In this document: piece by piece, positions 18,746 to 28,190 of the stretch
How the letters are laid out: each line of letters begins with the position of its first letter
How positions within the stretch are numbered: position 1 is the first letter of the stretch
The notes under the pieces: model-generated
Databases searched by the model: none
The model's input: only the letters and a program-made list of their open reading frames with translations
Told to the model about the DNA's origin: nothing
Source: Candidatus Omnitrophota bacterium
Lineage (GTDB): Bacteria > Omnitrophota > Gorgyraeia > Duberdicusellales > 4484-171
Reading direction: 5' to 3'
DNA: 36,562 bases
Assembly (NCBI GenBank): GCA_023134705.1
Contig: JAGLUN010000053.1
Coordinates: forward strand, 1 to 36,562
Program-made: the position numbers and the translations under genes

Positions 18746-18773
18746 TTGACTAAATTCTGTTTTATGCTATTAT
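18746..18773 (+). promoter_or_regulatory. Predicted promoter of rplU
   Basis: TTGACT - 16 bp - TATTAT, with the rplU ATG at 18783. Confidence 0.5.
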
Positions 18774-18782
18774 TTACCAGCT

Positions 18783-19091
18783 ATGTGGACAATAATAGAG
18801 ATCGGTAGTAAACAATATAAAGTTAAAGAAGGCGATGCTTTGGAGGTGGAGCGGATTCAAAATGAGAGTTCGTTTACTTTAAATAAAGTTCTTGTTTTCT
18901 GTGGAAAGAATGAGGTAAAATTCGGTACTCCCTATCTTAATAACATAGAGGTAAAGGTTGATGTTCTGGAAGAGAAAAAAGGGGAAAAAATTATTGTTTA
19001 TAAATGCAAAAGAAGAAAGAAATATAGAATAAAGAAAGGCCACCGTCAGATTTATACCCGCCTTAAAATTTCCCAGATAAAAGAAAACTAA
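18783..19091 (+). CDS. rplU: 50S ribosomal protein L21
   Basis: IIEIGSKQYKVKEGDALEVERI...VYKCKRRKKYRIKKGHRQIYTRLKISQI. Confidence 0.95.
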   Translation: MWTIIEIGSKQYKVKEGDALEVERIQNESSFTLNKVLVFCGKNEVKFGTPYLNNIEVKVDVLEEKKGEKIIVYKCKRRKKYRIKKGHRQIYTRLKISQIKEN

Positions 19092-19093
19092 TA

Positions 19094-20005
19094 GTGATTA
19101 TCGATAATATAAAACTCCATCTTAAAGCCGGAAATGGAGGAGATGGGGGCTTGTCGTTTTTTAGAAAAAGAAATAATCTAATTGGAGATGGAGGAAGAGG
19201 CGGAAAAGGAGCTGATATTATCCTTCGGGCGAATGAGAGCCTTTACGATTTAAATAAATTTAGCTATAAAAAGAGATTCGTTGCCCGCAACGGCGGTAAC
19301 GGTACTTCTTCCAATAAAAAAGGGAAAGATGCCGAGCCTCTTATTTTAGATGTTCCTTTGGGAACTTCTATAAAAAATTTTAAAGGTGATATGCGTGTGG
19401 ATTTAAATCAGCCGGAGCAAATCTTTTTAGCTGTCCGGGGAGGGAAAGGAGGCGAAGGTAATTATAAAGGGAGTGAGGCCCAAAAGGGATATCCGGGGCA
19501 GGAGAAATATTTTATTTCAGATTATCGAATCCCTTGTGATGTGGGTATAATAGGGTTCCCCAACGTGGGGAAGACCACTCTTTTTAATTCCTTAAGCGGG
19601 AAACAACATAAGGTAGCCGGCTACCCTTTTACTACCTTACATAATTCCTGGGCAGTATGTGAGTATAAAACCCGGCGCTTTGTGCTTCTGGATACTCCTC
19701 CGATACGAGAAAGAGACGGGTTGTCCAAAGAAGAAGATTTTTTGAAACATCTTTACCGGACAAAAGTTATTTTGATTGTAAGCGATAATTTTGATAAATG
19801 TAAGAGCCAGATAAAAATTATACGGAATAAAATAGTAGATTTTGATAAAAGCTGTCGGTCGAAAAAAATTTTTTACTTGTTGAATAAAATTGATAAAATA
19901 GATGAAGGGTTAAAAATAAGAGGTTTCTTGCCTGTCTCGGCCAAGCAAGGAACGGGGATGGATATTTTAAGGGAGAAAATAGTAAGGGCTTTGTCGGATG
20001 GATAA
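19094..20005 (+). CDS. obg: Obg/CgtA-family GTPase, divergent
   Basis: Glycine-rich Obg fold, P-loop GFPNVGKTT, YPFTTL switch I, NKID G4; GTG start; G3 reads DTPP. Confidence 0.88.
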   Translation: MIIDNIKLHLKAGNGGDGGLSFFRKRNNLIGDGGRGGKGADIILRANESLYDLNKFSYKKRFVARNGGNGTSSNKKGKDAEPLILDVPLGTSIKNFKGDMRVDLNQPEQIFLAVRGGKGGEGNYKGSEAQKGYPGQEKYFISDYRIPCDVGIIGFPNVGKTTLFNSLSGKQHKVAGYPFTTLHNSWAVCEYKTRRFVLLDTPPIRERDGLSKEEDFLKHLYRTKVILIVSDNFDKCKSQIKIIRNKIVDFDKSCRSKKIFYLLNKIDKIDEGLKIRGFLPVSAKQGTGMDILREKIVRALSDG

Positions 20006-21047
20006 AAAAATAGTAATCAAAATCGGCTCAAGCATTTTTGCCCCTAAGGGCAAAATTGATAATAAAGTAATAAATAATATCGTAAAAAATATTGTTGCTT
20101 TGGAGGAAAAAGGGAAAAAAATAGTCCTGGTTAGTTCCGGAGCGATTGTTTCCGGTATAATCGCTTTAGGGCATAAAAAACGATTAGGGGATATTCATTC
20201 TCTCCAGGCTTACGCAAGTTTAGGACAGGTTATTCTTATGAATCTATATGCGCAAAAATTTAAAGCTTACAAAAAGATGTGTGCACAGGTTTTACTTACC
20301 TGGGATGATTTTGAGGATCGAGAGAGGTATTTAAACGCCCGTTATACTATAGAAAAGTTGTTAAAATTAGGGATAATCCCTATTATTAACGAAAACGACA
20401 CGGTTTCTAATGAAGAAATCAAATTCGGAGATAACGATAAATTAAGCGCTTTGGTGAGTAATTTAATTAGCGCTCAACTTTTGCTTATTCTCTCCGATGT
20501 CGAAGGGCTTTTACGGGAAGATGAACTGGTGAGACTGGTAGATAAAATAGATGATAAGATTATGAATCTGGCAAAAAGGGAGGATAGTATTTTTACTACC
20601 GGAGGGATGGTCACTAAACTGGAAGCAGCCCGGATTGCTACAAAAGCCGGAGTTAAAGTGGTGATTGCTGATGGCAGGATGAAAAACGTTATTTCTAAGG
20701 TGATGCAAGGCCGTGGGGTTGGAAGTTTATTTTTGCCGCATAAGACTCCACAGAAGGCTAAGAAACGTTGGATAGCTTTTAGCAAAAAAGTAAAAGGAAG
20801 AATCTTTCTTGATGATGGTGCGAAAGAGGCTGTTTTGAACAAAGGGAAAAGTATTCTTTCCTGCGGCATTACAAAAGTGGAAGGGTATTTTTTTAAAAAA
20901 GATGCCGTGGAAGTTTTAGATGTCGCCGGTAATGTTTTAGGGTGCGGACTGGTTGAATACGGTTCGCTCGAACTTATCGACGTAAAAAATAAACGTTTTA
21001 AGCGGGAGATTCTTCACCGGGATAATTTTGTTAAGAAGGAGGCTTGA
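19998..21047 (+). CDS. proB: Glutamate 5-kinase (with PUA domain)
   Basis: VIKIGSSIF, LVSSGAIVSG, INENDTVSNEEIKFGDNDKLSALVSNLI, C-terminal PUA-like region. Confidence 0.95.
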   Translation: MDKKIVIKIGSSIFAPKGKIDNKVINNIVKNIVALEEKGKKIVLVSSGAIVSGIIALGHKKRLGDIHSLQAYASLGQVILMNLYAQKFKAYKKMCAQVLLTWDDFEDRERYLNARYTIEKLLKLGIIPIINENDTVSNEEIKFGDNDKLSALVSNLISAQLLLILSDVEGLLREDELVRLVDKIDDKIMNLAKREDSIFTTGGMVTKLEAARIATKAGVKVVIADGRMKNVISKVMQGRGVGSLFLPHKTPQKAKKRWIAFSKKVKGRIFLDDGAKEAVLNKGKSILSCGITKVEGYFFKKDAVEVLDVAGNVLGCGLVEYGSLELIDVKNKRFKREILHRDNFVKKEA

Positions 21048-21048
21048 A

Positions 21049-22299
21049 TTGTTAAGCTACGCAGATAAATTAGTGAAGGAAGCGAAGAAAAACAGTTATT
21101 TAATGCCGCAGCTTACTCCCGAATTAAAGAATAACATTCTTCATCGTATGGCAGAACTTTTAGCCGGCAAAAAGGGATTTATTTTGAAAGAGAATAAGAA
21201 AGATGTTGAGGCGGCAAAAAAGAATAAGCTAAAAGAAAGCTTTATCGACCGTTTAATCCTGAATAAAAAACGCATCGCCGGGATGAGTGAATCTTTAAAA
21301 GAAATTGCTCTCCTGCCTGAGGTCATAAATACAGTTTTGAGCAGTTGGCGAAGGCCTAACGGGCTTTTTATTAAAAAAGTAAGAGTCCCTATTGGTGTAA
21401 TTCTTATAATTTATGAAGCAAGGCCTAATGTAACAAGCGATTGTATAGGTTTATGTTTTAAATCTTCTAACATAGTGATTTTAAGAGGAGGGAAAGCGGC
21501 GATAAATTCTAATAAAGCCATTTTTAATGTTTTATCTAAAGCAGTAAAATCTTTCGGAGTGACTTTTAACCCTTTTTTTCTTGTGGGGAAGACAGACCAT
21601 AAAGTAGTGGATTCTCTCCTTAGAAAAAATGAGTATGTTGATTTAGTAATACCCAGGGGAGGAGAAACTTTGATTAGAAAAGTCAGCGAGAGTTCAACTA
21701 TCCCGGTAATAAAGCATTACAAGGGGATTTGTCATGTCTTTGTCGATGAATTTGCTGATTTAGATAAAGCCGTGAAAATTTGTGTGAATGCCAAGGTGCA
21801 GCGGCCCTCTGTGTGTAATGCCGTGGAAACTATTCTTGTCCACAAGAAAGTAGCAAGAAAATTTTTGCCGGAGTTAAGAAAACATCTTGATAAACATAAG
21901 GTAACGATAAAAGGAGATAAAAATGTAACCGGGATTTTAAAAGGGATTAAGGCAGCTAAGCCGATTGATTGGGTTACGGAATATTTAGATTTAACCATTT
22001 CTATAAAGATAGTAAATAGTATATCAGAGGCAATAAACCATATTAACCTTTGTGGTTCTCATCATACCGATAGTATTATTACGGAAAAGAGTGATAACGC
22101 CGGAAAGTTTATTAACGAAGTTGATTCCGCCTGTTGTTTCGTAAATATTTCCACGCGTTTTAGCGATGGCTATCAGTTCGGATTAGGCGCGGAAATTGGG
22201 ATTTCTACCGATAAACTGCATGCCCGCGGGCCAATGGGATTAGGAGATCTTACTATTTATAAATACGTGGTTGAGGGAAACGGGCAGATAAGGGAGTAG
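21049..22299 (+). CDS. proA: Gamma-glutamyl phosphate reductase
   Basis: IYEARPNVTSDCIGLCFKSSN, RPSVCNAVETILVH, FGLGAEIGISTDKLHARGPMGL. ORF track starts at 21028; TTG 21049 follows AAGGAGG at proper spacing. Confidence 0.93.
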   Translation: MLSYADKLVKEAKKNSYLMPQLTPELKNNILHRMAELLAGKKGFILKENKKDVEAAKKNKLKESFIDRLILNKKRIAGMSESLKEIALLPEVINTVLSSWRRPNGLFIKKVRVPIGVILIIYEARPNVTSDCIGLCFKSSNIVILRGGKAAINSNKAIFNVLSKAVKSFGVTFNPFFLVGKTDHKVVDSLLRKNEYVDLVIPRGGETLIRKVSESSTIPVIKHYKGICHVFVDEFADLDKAVKICVNAKVQRPSVCNAVETILVHKKVARKFLPELRKHLDKHKVTIKGDKNVTGILKGIKAAKPIDWVTEYLDLTISIKIVNSISEAINHINLCGSHHTDSIITEKSDNAGKFINEVDSACCFVNISTRFSDGYQFGLGAEIGISTDKLHARGPMGLGDLTIYKYVVEGNGQIRE

Positions 22300-22301
22300 C
22301 T

Positions 22302-22340
22302 AGTGGCTAATGGCAAGTGGCAAGTGGCTGGCGGCTAATA
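22302..22340. repeat. Degenerate short tandem repeat (AGTGGC/AATGGC units)
   Basis: agtggctaatggcaagtggcaagtggctggcggctaata between proA and nadD. Confidence 0.6.
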
Positions 22341-22425
22341 GGTTAGGGGTGTTCGCAGTAAGATGCTGCAGAGATAGGCATTGTTTAAACCGGATATTTG
22401 AAACCGGAGGTTGACTGGTTTAAAT

Positions 22426-22986
22426 ATGAAAGTAGGGATTTTAGGAGGGACGTTTAATCCTCCTCATATCGGACATCTTATCTTGGCGCAGGAAACTCTG
22501 GATAAGGCGGGGTTAGATAGAATTTTTTTTATCCCTACCAATATCCCTCCGCACAAGAATGCTATTTTAGTTAAGGCGGAACATCGTCTTAATATGGTAA
22601 AGCTTTCCCTAAAAGAAAACAGAAATTTTTCATTGTTAGATTTGGAGGTAAAACGGGGAGGCGTATCTTATACTATCGATACAGTTAAAGAATTAAAGAA
22701 AAAGTTTCCCCGGCATAAATTTTATCTTATAATTGGTTCGGATCTGGCGAAAGAATTTCATGCTTGGGAGAAGTATAGAGAAATACAGAGATTAGTAAAA
22801 ATAATAGTAGCAAGCAGAGAAGCGTATCCCTTTAGTAAAAGGGAAAATTTCATTTTGATGAATATCTTACAAATAAATATATCATCGTCATTAATAAGGG
22901 GTTTGCTTCAAAAGGGGTTTTCTGTGAAATATTTAGTTCATCCCGATGTTGAGAAATATATTAAGAAAAACAAACTTTACATTTAA
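22426..22986 (+). CDS. nadD: Nicotinate-nucleotide adenylyltransferase
   Basis: MKVGILGGTFNPPHIGHLILAQE, NISSSLIRGLLQKG. ORF track starts at TTG 22411. Confidence 0.92.
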   Translation: MKVGILGGTFNPPHIGHLILAQETLDKAGLDRIFFIPTNIPPHKNAILVKAEHRLNMVKLSLKENRNFSLLDLEVKRGGVSYTIDTVKELKKKFPRHKFYLIIGSDLAKEFHAWEKYREIQRLVKIIVASREAYPFSKRENFILMNILQINISSSLIRGLLQKGFSVKYLVHPDVEKYIKKNKLYI

Positions 22987-23199
22987 CAGATACTGTCAAA
23001 AATAGAATGGAAGAAATATGAAAAAGAAGAGAATAAATAAGGAGGCCAGGAATACAGGAGAAGTATAAAAGGGATTGTTATATAAAGAATTAACCAAAAT
23101 AACTTTCACGGTTTCCCGGGCTCCTTATAAAAAATATTATCTATTTTAAAGAGTTTGGGCGGGGAGGCAAACTTTTTTAATAAAACGCTTTGTAAGTAA

Positions 23200-23248
23200 A
23201 CCCCGTTAGAAATAGGATACGGAAGGTGTTCGTTATTTCTAACGGGGT
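23200..23248. repeat. Hairpin repeat family 2, copy b (perfect 15-bp stem)
   Basis: ACCCCGTTAGAAATA - 19 nt - TATTTCTAACGGGGT. Confidence 0.85.
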
Positions 23249-23313
23249 AAAGAAAATATGAAGATATCCAACAAAAATTTTTGACAATACCATTTTAAAA
23301 ATGGGAGGCTAAA

Positions 23314-24699
23314 ATGATTAAGTTCGGCACGGATGGTTGGAGAGGCGTTATAGGCGAAGATTTTACTTTTGATAATATCAGAATTATTTCTCAGGCTATA
23401 GCAGCATATCTTAAGCAGGAAAGAGGTAAAAAAGTAGTAGTGGGTTACGACACCCGTTTCCTTTCTCGGGAGTTTGCTTTTACTGCGGCTTCAGTCCTGG
23501 CTGCGAACGGAATAAAAGTTGATGTTTCCGATCAGGTCGTTCCTACACCGGTAGTGAGCTTCAATGCGCTTTATAATAAGTATGACTTAGGGATTATGAT
23601 TACAGCTTCTCATAATCCTTCTAAGTTTAACGGATTGAAGATAAAAACAAAGGAAGGCGGTGCAGCCGACAAAAGTCTGACTGATAAGGTAGAAAAACTT
23701 TTATATAGAACTAAACCGAAAATCCTGAAACTGGGAGAAGCAGAAAGGAAACGGCTTTTAAGAGAGAAAGATTTTACTACAGAGTACAAAGACTTTTTGA
23801 GAAGCTTTGTGAACACCAAAAAAATAAAAAAAATGAAATTGAAAATACTTATAGATTTAATGTACGGAGCAGGAGGAACATTCGCTGAAGAAATCGTTTC
23901 TTCAAAGAGTCTAAAGATTGATTACCTCCATAATGAAAATAATCCTTCTTTTGGGGGTATTCATCCTGAACCAGTAGAGGAGAATTTAAAAGAATTGATT
24001 TTTAAGGTAAAGAAGGAAAAGTATGCTTTTGGTGTGGCTTTAGACGGTGATGGCGATAGGCTCGCTTTGATAGACGAGAAGGGTAATTTTATCGGCGCTC
24101 AGCTACTGCTTCCTTTACTGGCAATTCACATGGTAGAGAAGAAAAAAGCGAAAGGCGGTATAGGGAAAACCGTAGTGGGGAGTAACTTAATAGATGAAGT
24201 AGCTATTTTTTTGGGAGCCAGTTGTTTTGAGACTCCGGTAGGATTCAAATATATCTCTAATCTTTTTAAGGATAATTTGATTTTTATCGGAGGAGAAGAA
24301 GCGGGAGGCATAGGATTTAAAGGGTATATTCCCGAGAGAGATGGAACCGTGTCTTTACTTATGGTTTTGGAAATGATGGCTTATCAAAATAAACCATTAG
24401 TCGAAATCATAAAAGAATTTTATAAAAAGTTCAGTAAGTGGTTTTATGCGAGAAGTTCAATCCCTTTGCGAAAGGTGAATAAAAAAATAGGTGATTTAAA
24501 ATTGCCATCGCATCTTTTAGGGAAAAAGGTAGAAAGAATTAATCGTTTGGACGGGACAAAATTGATTACTAAGGAGAGTTGGTTGATGTTTAGAAAATCT
24601 GGTACTGAGCCTGTTGTAAGGGTTTACACTGAAGCTAAAACCAGGAAACAAAGAGATGCCCTTTTAGAATTGGGGAAGAAGGCAATCTATGCTTTATAG
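23314..24699 (+). CDS. Phosphoglucomutase/phosphomannomutase family protein
   Basis: ITASHNPSKFNGLKIK, ALDGDGDRLALID, GGEEAGGIGFKG, FRKSGTEPVVRVYTEA. Confidence 0.92.
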   Translation: MIKFGTDGWRGVIGEDFTFDNIRIISQAIAAYLKQERGKKVVVGYDTRFLSREFAFTAASVLAANGIKVDVSDQVVPTPVVSFNALYNKYDLGIMITASHNPSKFNGLKIKTKEGGAADKSLTDKVEKLLYRTKPKILKLGEAERKRLLREKDFTTEYKDFLRSFVNTKKIKKMKLKILIDLMYGAGGTFAEEIVSSKSLKIDYLHNENNPSFGGIHPEPVEENLKELIFKVKKEKYAFGVALDGDGDRLALIDEKGNFIGAQLLLPLLAIHMVEKKKAKGGIGKTVVGSNLIDEVAIFLGASCFETPVGFKYISNLFKDNLIFIGGEEAGGIGFKGYIPERDGTVSLLMVLEMMAYQNKPLVEIIKEFYKKFSKWFYARSSIPLRKVNKKIGDLKLPSHLLGKKVERINRLDGTKLITKESWLMFRKSGTEPVVRVYTEAKTRKQRDALLELGKKAIYAL

Positions 24700-25273
24700 G
24701 CTGGGGAAAATTTTATCAGTATTTTTTTTTAGACTGTTTTTTAGGCTGGAGGTAAAAGGAAAAGATAAAATCCCTCGAAAAGAAGCTTTTATTTTAGCTT
24801 CGAATCATATAAGCCATTTAGACCCGGTGGTTTTAGGAGCAGCTTCTCCCCGCCGAATTTATTTTTTAGGCAAAGAAGAACTTTTCAAAAATAAATTGTT
24901 TGGTTATATTCTTAAAAACTTAGGAGTTATTCCTTTAAATAGATATAAGGGTGATATTGGTGCTATGCGAATAGCGTTAAAACTTTTTAAAGAAAAGAAG
25001 GCTTTGCTTATTTTCCCGCAAGGGAGCAGGGGAAATATAAGCGTGGATAAAGTTAAATCCGGCGTCGGCTTTCTTTTCCGGAAGGCATCTGTTCCGATAG
25101 TTGTGGCGAAAATTTTTGGAACAGAAAAGGCTTTGCCTAAAGGAAAGAAGCTTTTAAGGTTTGTCAAGGTGAAAGTTATCTTTGACCGGTTGAATAATTT
25201 CCGGGATACAGATAGTTACAAAATTATTTCTTGTAAAGTCTTAGATAAAATAAAACATTTAGTTTATCATTGA
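24689..25273 (+). CDS. plsC: 1-acyl-sn-glycerol-3-phosphate acyltransferase (PlsC family)
   Basis: ASNHISHLDPVVLG (HX4D), GVIPLNRYKGD, LLIFPQGSRG. Confidence 0.88.
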   Translation: MLYRLGKILSVFFFRLFFRLEVKGKDKIPRKEAFILASNHISHLDPVVLGAASPRRIYFLGKEELFKNKLFGYILKNLGVIPLNRYKGDIGAMRIALKLFKEKKALLIFPQGSRGNISVDKVKSGVGFLFRKASVPIVVAKIFGTEKALPKGKKLLRFVKVKVIFDRLNNFRDTDSYKIISCKVLDKIKHLVYH

Positions 25274-25331
25274 CAAAGATTATCAATTAAGAGATAATTG
25301 TAAAAATTTTTTAAAAAGGGAGGAAACAGTA

Positions 25332-26900
25332 GTGACTAGTAATTCTTTAGAGTCTTTAGAGTTGGAAAAGGCTTATTTCGAATCTATTAAGGAGCTTAAA
25401 GAGGGAGATATTGTAAAGGGGAGAATAATTGCCCTTAGCGGCAGGGAAGTTATAATTGACGTGGGCTATAAGTCCGAAGGGATAATCCTTCGCGAAGAGT
25501 TCGTTGATGTGGAAAATCTGGAAGAGTTAAAGGATATCGAAGTTTATGTGGAGAATGTAGAGGATGAAGACGGGAAAATAATCCTTTCTTATAGAAAAGC
25601 ACAAGAATTAAAAGGTTGGGACAAGCTTTTAAACGAATATAAAGAGGGAGATTTAGTCGAAGGCATAGTGATAAAGAGGGTAAAAGGCGGGTATATCGTT
25701 AGTGTTTTTGGGATAGAAGGCTTTTTACCTCAAAGTCTTTCCACTTTTAGGGGCAGAACGGAAAAAGTGCTCGGCACTAAATTTTATTTCCAGGTAATTA
25801 AGTTGAGTAAAGCTAAGAGTAATCTTATCCTTTCCCGGAAAGACGCTTTTCGATTAGAAAAAGAAATAGCCAAGCAAAAGTTATGGGATACTCTTAAAGT
25901 AGGAGAAATAAAAAAGGGCAGGGTAAAAAGTATTACAAATTTTGGAGCATTTATAGATTTGGGCAAAGTCGACGGCCTTCTTCATATCGCTGATATGAGC
26001 TGGAAGAAAATTTCTCATCCCACAGAAATGGTTGCTGTAGGAGACGAAATCAATGTTGTAGTCTTGGGTTTTGACCGGGAAAAAGGGAAGATTTCTTTGG
26101 GGCTTAAACAAACTATGCCTGATCCTTGGATTGATATCGAAGCAAAATATCCCTCTTCGTCCACGATAAAAGGCAAAATCGTAAATATACAAAATTATGG
26201 AGTTTTTGTGGAACTGGAGAAAGGGATTGAAGGGCTTGTTCATATAAGTGAGGTCTCTTGGACAAAAAAATTCATTAATTTAAACGAAATGTTTGCCATT
26301 GGGGATATAGTAGAGGTGCAAGTTATCAAAGTTGACGCCAAAGCTAGAAAGATTTCTTTAAGTATAAAACAAATAGAGAAAGATCCTTGGGAGGAGATTG
26401 AGAATATAGTGGCTCTTGATTCAGAGGTGAAAGGAAAAGTCGTTAGTTTTGGTGAAGGCTGTGTGTATATAGAGATGGAGAACTCTTTGGACGGAATTAT
26501 TTATAATAATGACCTTTCTTGGACAAGAAGAATTTTGAAAGCAGCCGAGGTATTAAAGAAACAACATGTTTATGATTTAAAAGTTTTAGGGTTAGACAGG
26601 GATAACCGCCGTGTAATTTTGGGGAAGAGACAGATAGTTTCAGACCCCTGGCCTCAAATTTTAAAGAATTACCCTATCGGTAAAATAATAGAGACAGAGG
26701 TAGTTAAAATAACTAACTTTGGAGTATTCGTCAAACTCGAGGAAGATTTGGAAGGTTTAGTCTTTTCTGGTGAGATTGATAAAGAAATGATAGAAGCGCT
26801 TAAACCTATGGATAAACTCAGGGTTAAAATAATAAAGATGGATCCGGCTTCAATAAAAATCGGTCTTTCTGCCAGATTAGATGAAAAAGAGGATAGTTGA
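25332..26900 (+). CDS. rpsA: 30S ribosomal protein S1, six S1 domains
   Basis: Six S1 repeats, e.g. GEIKKGRVKSITNFGAFIDLGKVDGLLHIADMSW; GTG start after GGGAGG. Confidence 0.93.
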   Translation: MTSNSLESLELEKAYFESIKELKEGDIVKGRIIALSGREVIIDVGYKSEGIILREEFVDVENLEELKDIEVYVENVEDEDGKIILSYRKAQELKGWDKLLNEYKEGDLVEGIVIKRVKGGYIVSVFGIEGFLPQSLSTFRGRTEKVLGTKFYFQVIKLSKAKSNLILSRKDAFRLEKEIAKQKLWDTLKVGEIKKGRVKSITNFGAFIDLGKVDGLLHIADMSWKKISHPTEMVAVGDEINVVVLGFDREKGKISLGLKQTMPDPWIDIEAKYPSSSTIKGKIVNIQNYGVFVELEKGIEGLVHISEVSWTKKFINLNEMFAIGDIVEVQVIKVDAKARKISLSIKQIEKDPWEEIENIVALDSEVKGKVVSFGEGCVYIEMENSLDGIIYNNDLSWTRRILKAAEVLKKQHVYDLKVLGLDRDNRRVILGKRQIVSDPWPQILKNYPIGKIIETEVVKITNFGVFVKLEEDLEGLVFSGEIDKEMIEALKPMDKLRVKIIKMDPASIKIGLSARLDEKEDS

Positions 26901-28077
26901 ACAGCTTAAAGTTATAAAAGAAAATACCGTAGATTTAATTTCCGAAGAAGAAATAACCAGGAAACTCCAGAAGGCTTTTAAAGAAAACCGGCCTTTAAAA
27001 TTAAAGATCGGCTTTGATCCTACCTCAAGCGATATTCACTTAGGACATACCGTACTTTTAAAGAAATTAAGAAAAATTCAGGATTTAGGGCATATTGTTT
27101 ATTTTATAGTTGGCGATTTTACTGCCCGTATTGGTGACCCTTCGGGAAGAAAAAATTTAAGGCCTGTTCTTACTCAGAAAGAAATTATAAGTAATGCCAG
27201 GACTTATACCCGTCAGGCGTTCAAGATCCTAGATAAAAAAGGGACGAAGATAATATTCAACAGCCGTTGGTATAAAACTTTAAGTTTGATAGACTTCCTG
27301 CCTCTGCTTTCCCGTTATACCGTGGCAAGAATGTTGGAGCGGGATGATTTTTCACAGCGAATGAAAGAAGGTAGACCCTTAACTATCTTAGAGTTTATTT
27401 ATCCTCTTATTCAGGGTTATGATTCTGTAATGATGAGGGCGGATATAGAGTTCGGCGGCACAGATCAGAAATTTAATTTAATTGTGGGGCGGCATCTGCA
27501 GGAATCTTTTGGGCAGGAACCTCAAGGAGTTGTGACTATGTCTTTACTTGTTGGGTTAGACGGGAAGAATAAGATGTCTAAATCTCTGGGTAACTATATA
27601 GGAATAACCGAGAAGCCTTCTCAGATGCTGGGGAAAGTTATGAGCATTTCCGATGAAACCATGTGGGAATACTTCCGGATTCTTACGGATTTTGATTTAG
27701 AAAAAATAAAAAAAAATCACCCTAAAGAAGCAAAACTAATTTTGGCCCGGGAAATAGTAACGGCCTATTATTCTTCCGAAATCGCTGACAAAGAGAGAAG
27801 GGAATTTGAGCGAGTCTTTTCTAAAAGAAAAATTCCTTTGGAGCTGCCGGTTTACACGGCTTCCAGGGCAAGCGTGGATTTAATAGAGGTATTATATAAA
27901 ACTAAATTGGTGTCTACGAGGAATGAAGCCCGCCGTTTGATTCAACAGAAAGGCATAAAAGATGTAGGGAAAGAAGGATTCACTATAGAGGATAGGATGA
28001 TAAGTATCCCCCCGGGAGGAGTTATTTTAAAGATAGGAAAAAGAAAATTTTTGAAAATAATTTATAGAACGGATTAA
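26881..28077 (+). CDS. tyrS: Tyrosyl-tRNA synthetase (TyrS)
   Basis: GFDPTSSDIHLGHTVLL, QGYDSVMMRADIEFGGTDQKFN, KMSKSLGNYIG, C-terminal S4-like domain. Confidence 0.92.
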   Translation: MKKRIVEQLKVIKENTVDLISEEEITRKLQKAFKENRPLKLKIGFDPTSSDIHLGHTVLLKKLRKIQDLGHIVYFIVGDFTARIGDPSGRKNLRPVLTQKEIISNARTYTRQAFKILDKKGTKIIFNSRWYKTLSLIDFLPLLSRYTVARMLERDDFSQRMKEGRPLTILEFIYPLIQGYDSVMMRADIEFGGTDQKFNLIVGRHLQESFGQEPQGVVTMSLLVGLDGKNKMSKSLGNYIGITEKPSQMLGKVMSISDETMWEYFRILTDFDLEKIKKNHPKEAKLILAREIVTAYYSSEIADKERREFERVFSKRKIPLELPVYTASRASVDLIEVLYKTKLVSTRNEARRLIQQKGIKDVGKEGFTIEDRMISIPPGGVILKIGKRKFLKIIYRTD

Positions 28078-28190
28078 AAATAAAACTGCAATGTTTTCCC
28101 CGCGGCAGAATTGGGGAGGCGGAGACGGATAGAGCTTGGAAGATAAAATAGAGCCCGATACCAGGGGTTAGAAGTGTTCATTCCCCGGGC

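Noticed and set aside
22343-22362. GGTTAGGGGTGTTCGC resembling the loop text of the 23200 hairpin (GTTAG...GTGTTCG)
   Set aside because: Short match without paired arms; insufficient to call a repeat copy.
22987-23199. Possible rsfS gene after nadD
   Set aside because: No ORF of suitable length or RsfS motif seen; the stretch looks non-coding. Absence is noted but not over-interpreted because gene order varies.
23281-23304. TTGACA plus CCATTTTAAAAATGG palindrome upstream of the phosphohexomutase
   Set aside because: No plausible -10 at the right distance; the palindrome abuts the Shine-Dalgarno and may be chance in AT-rich DNA.
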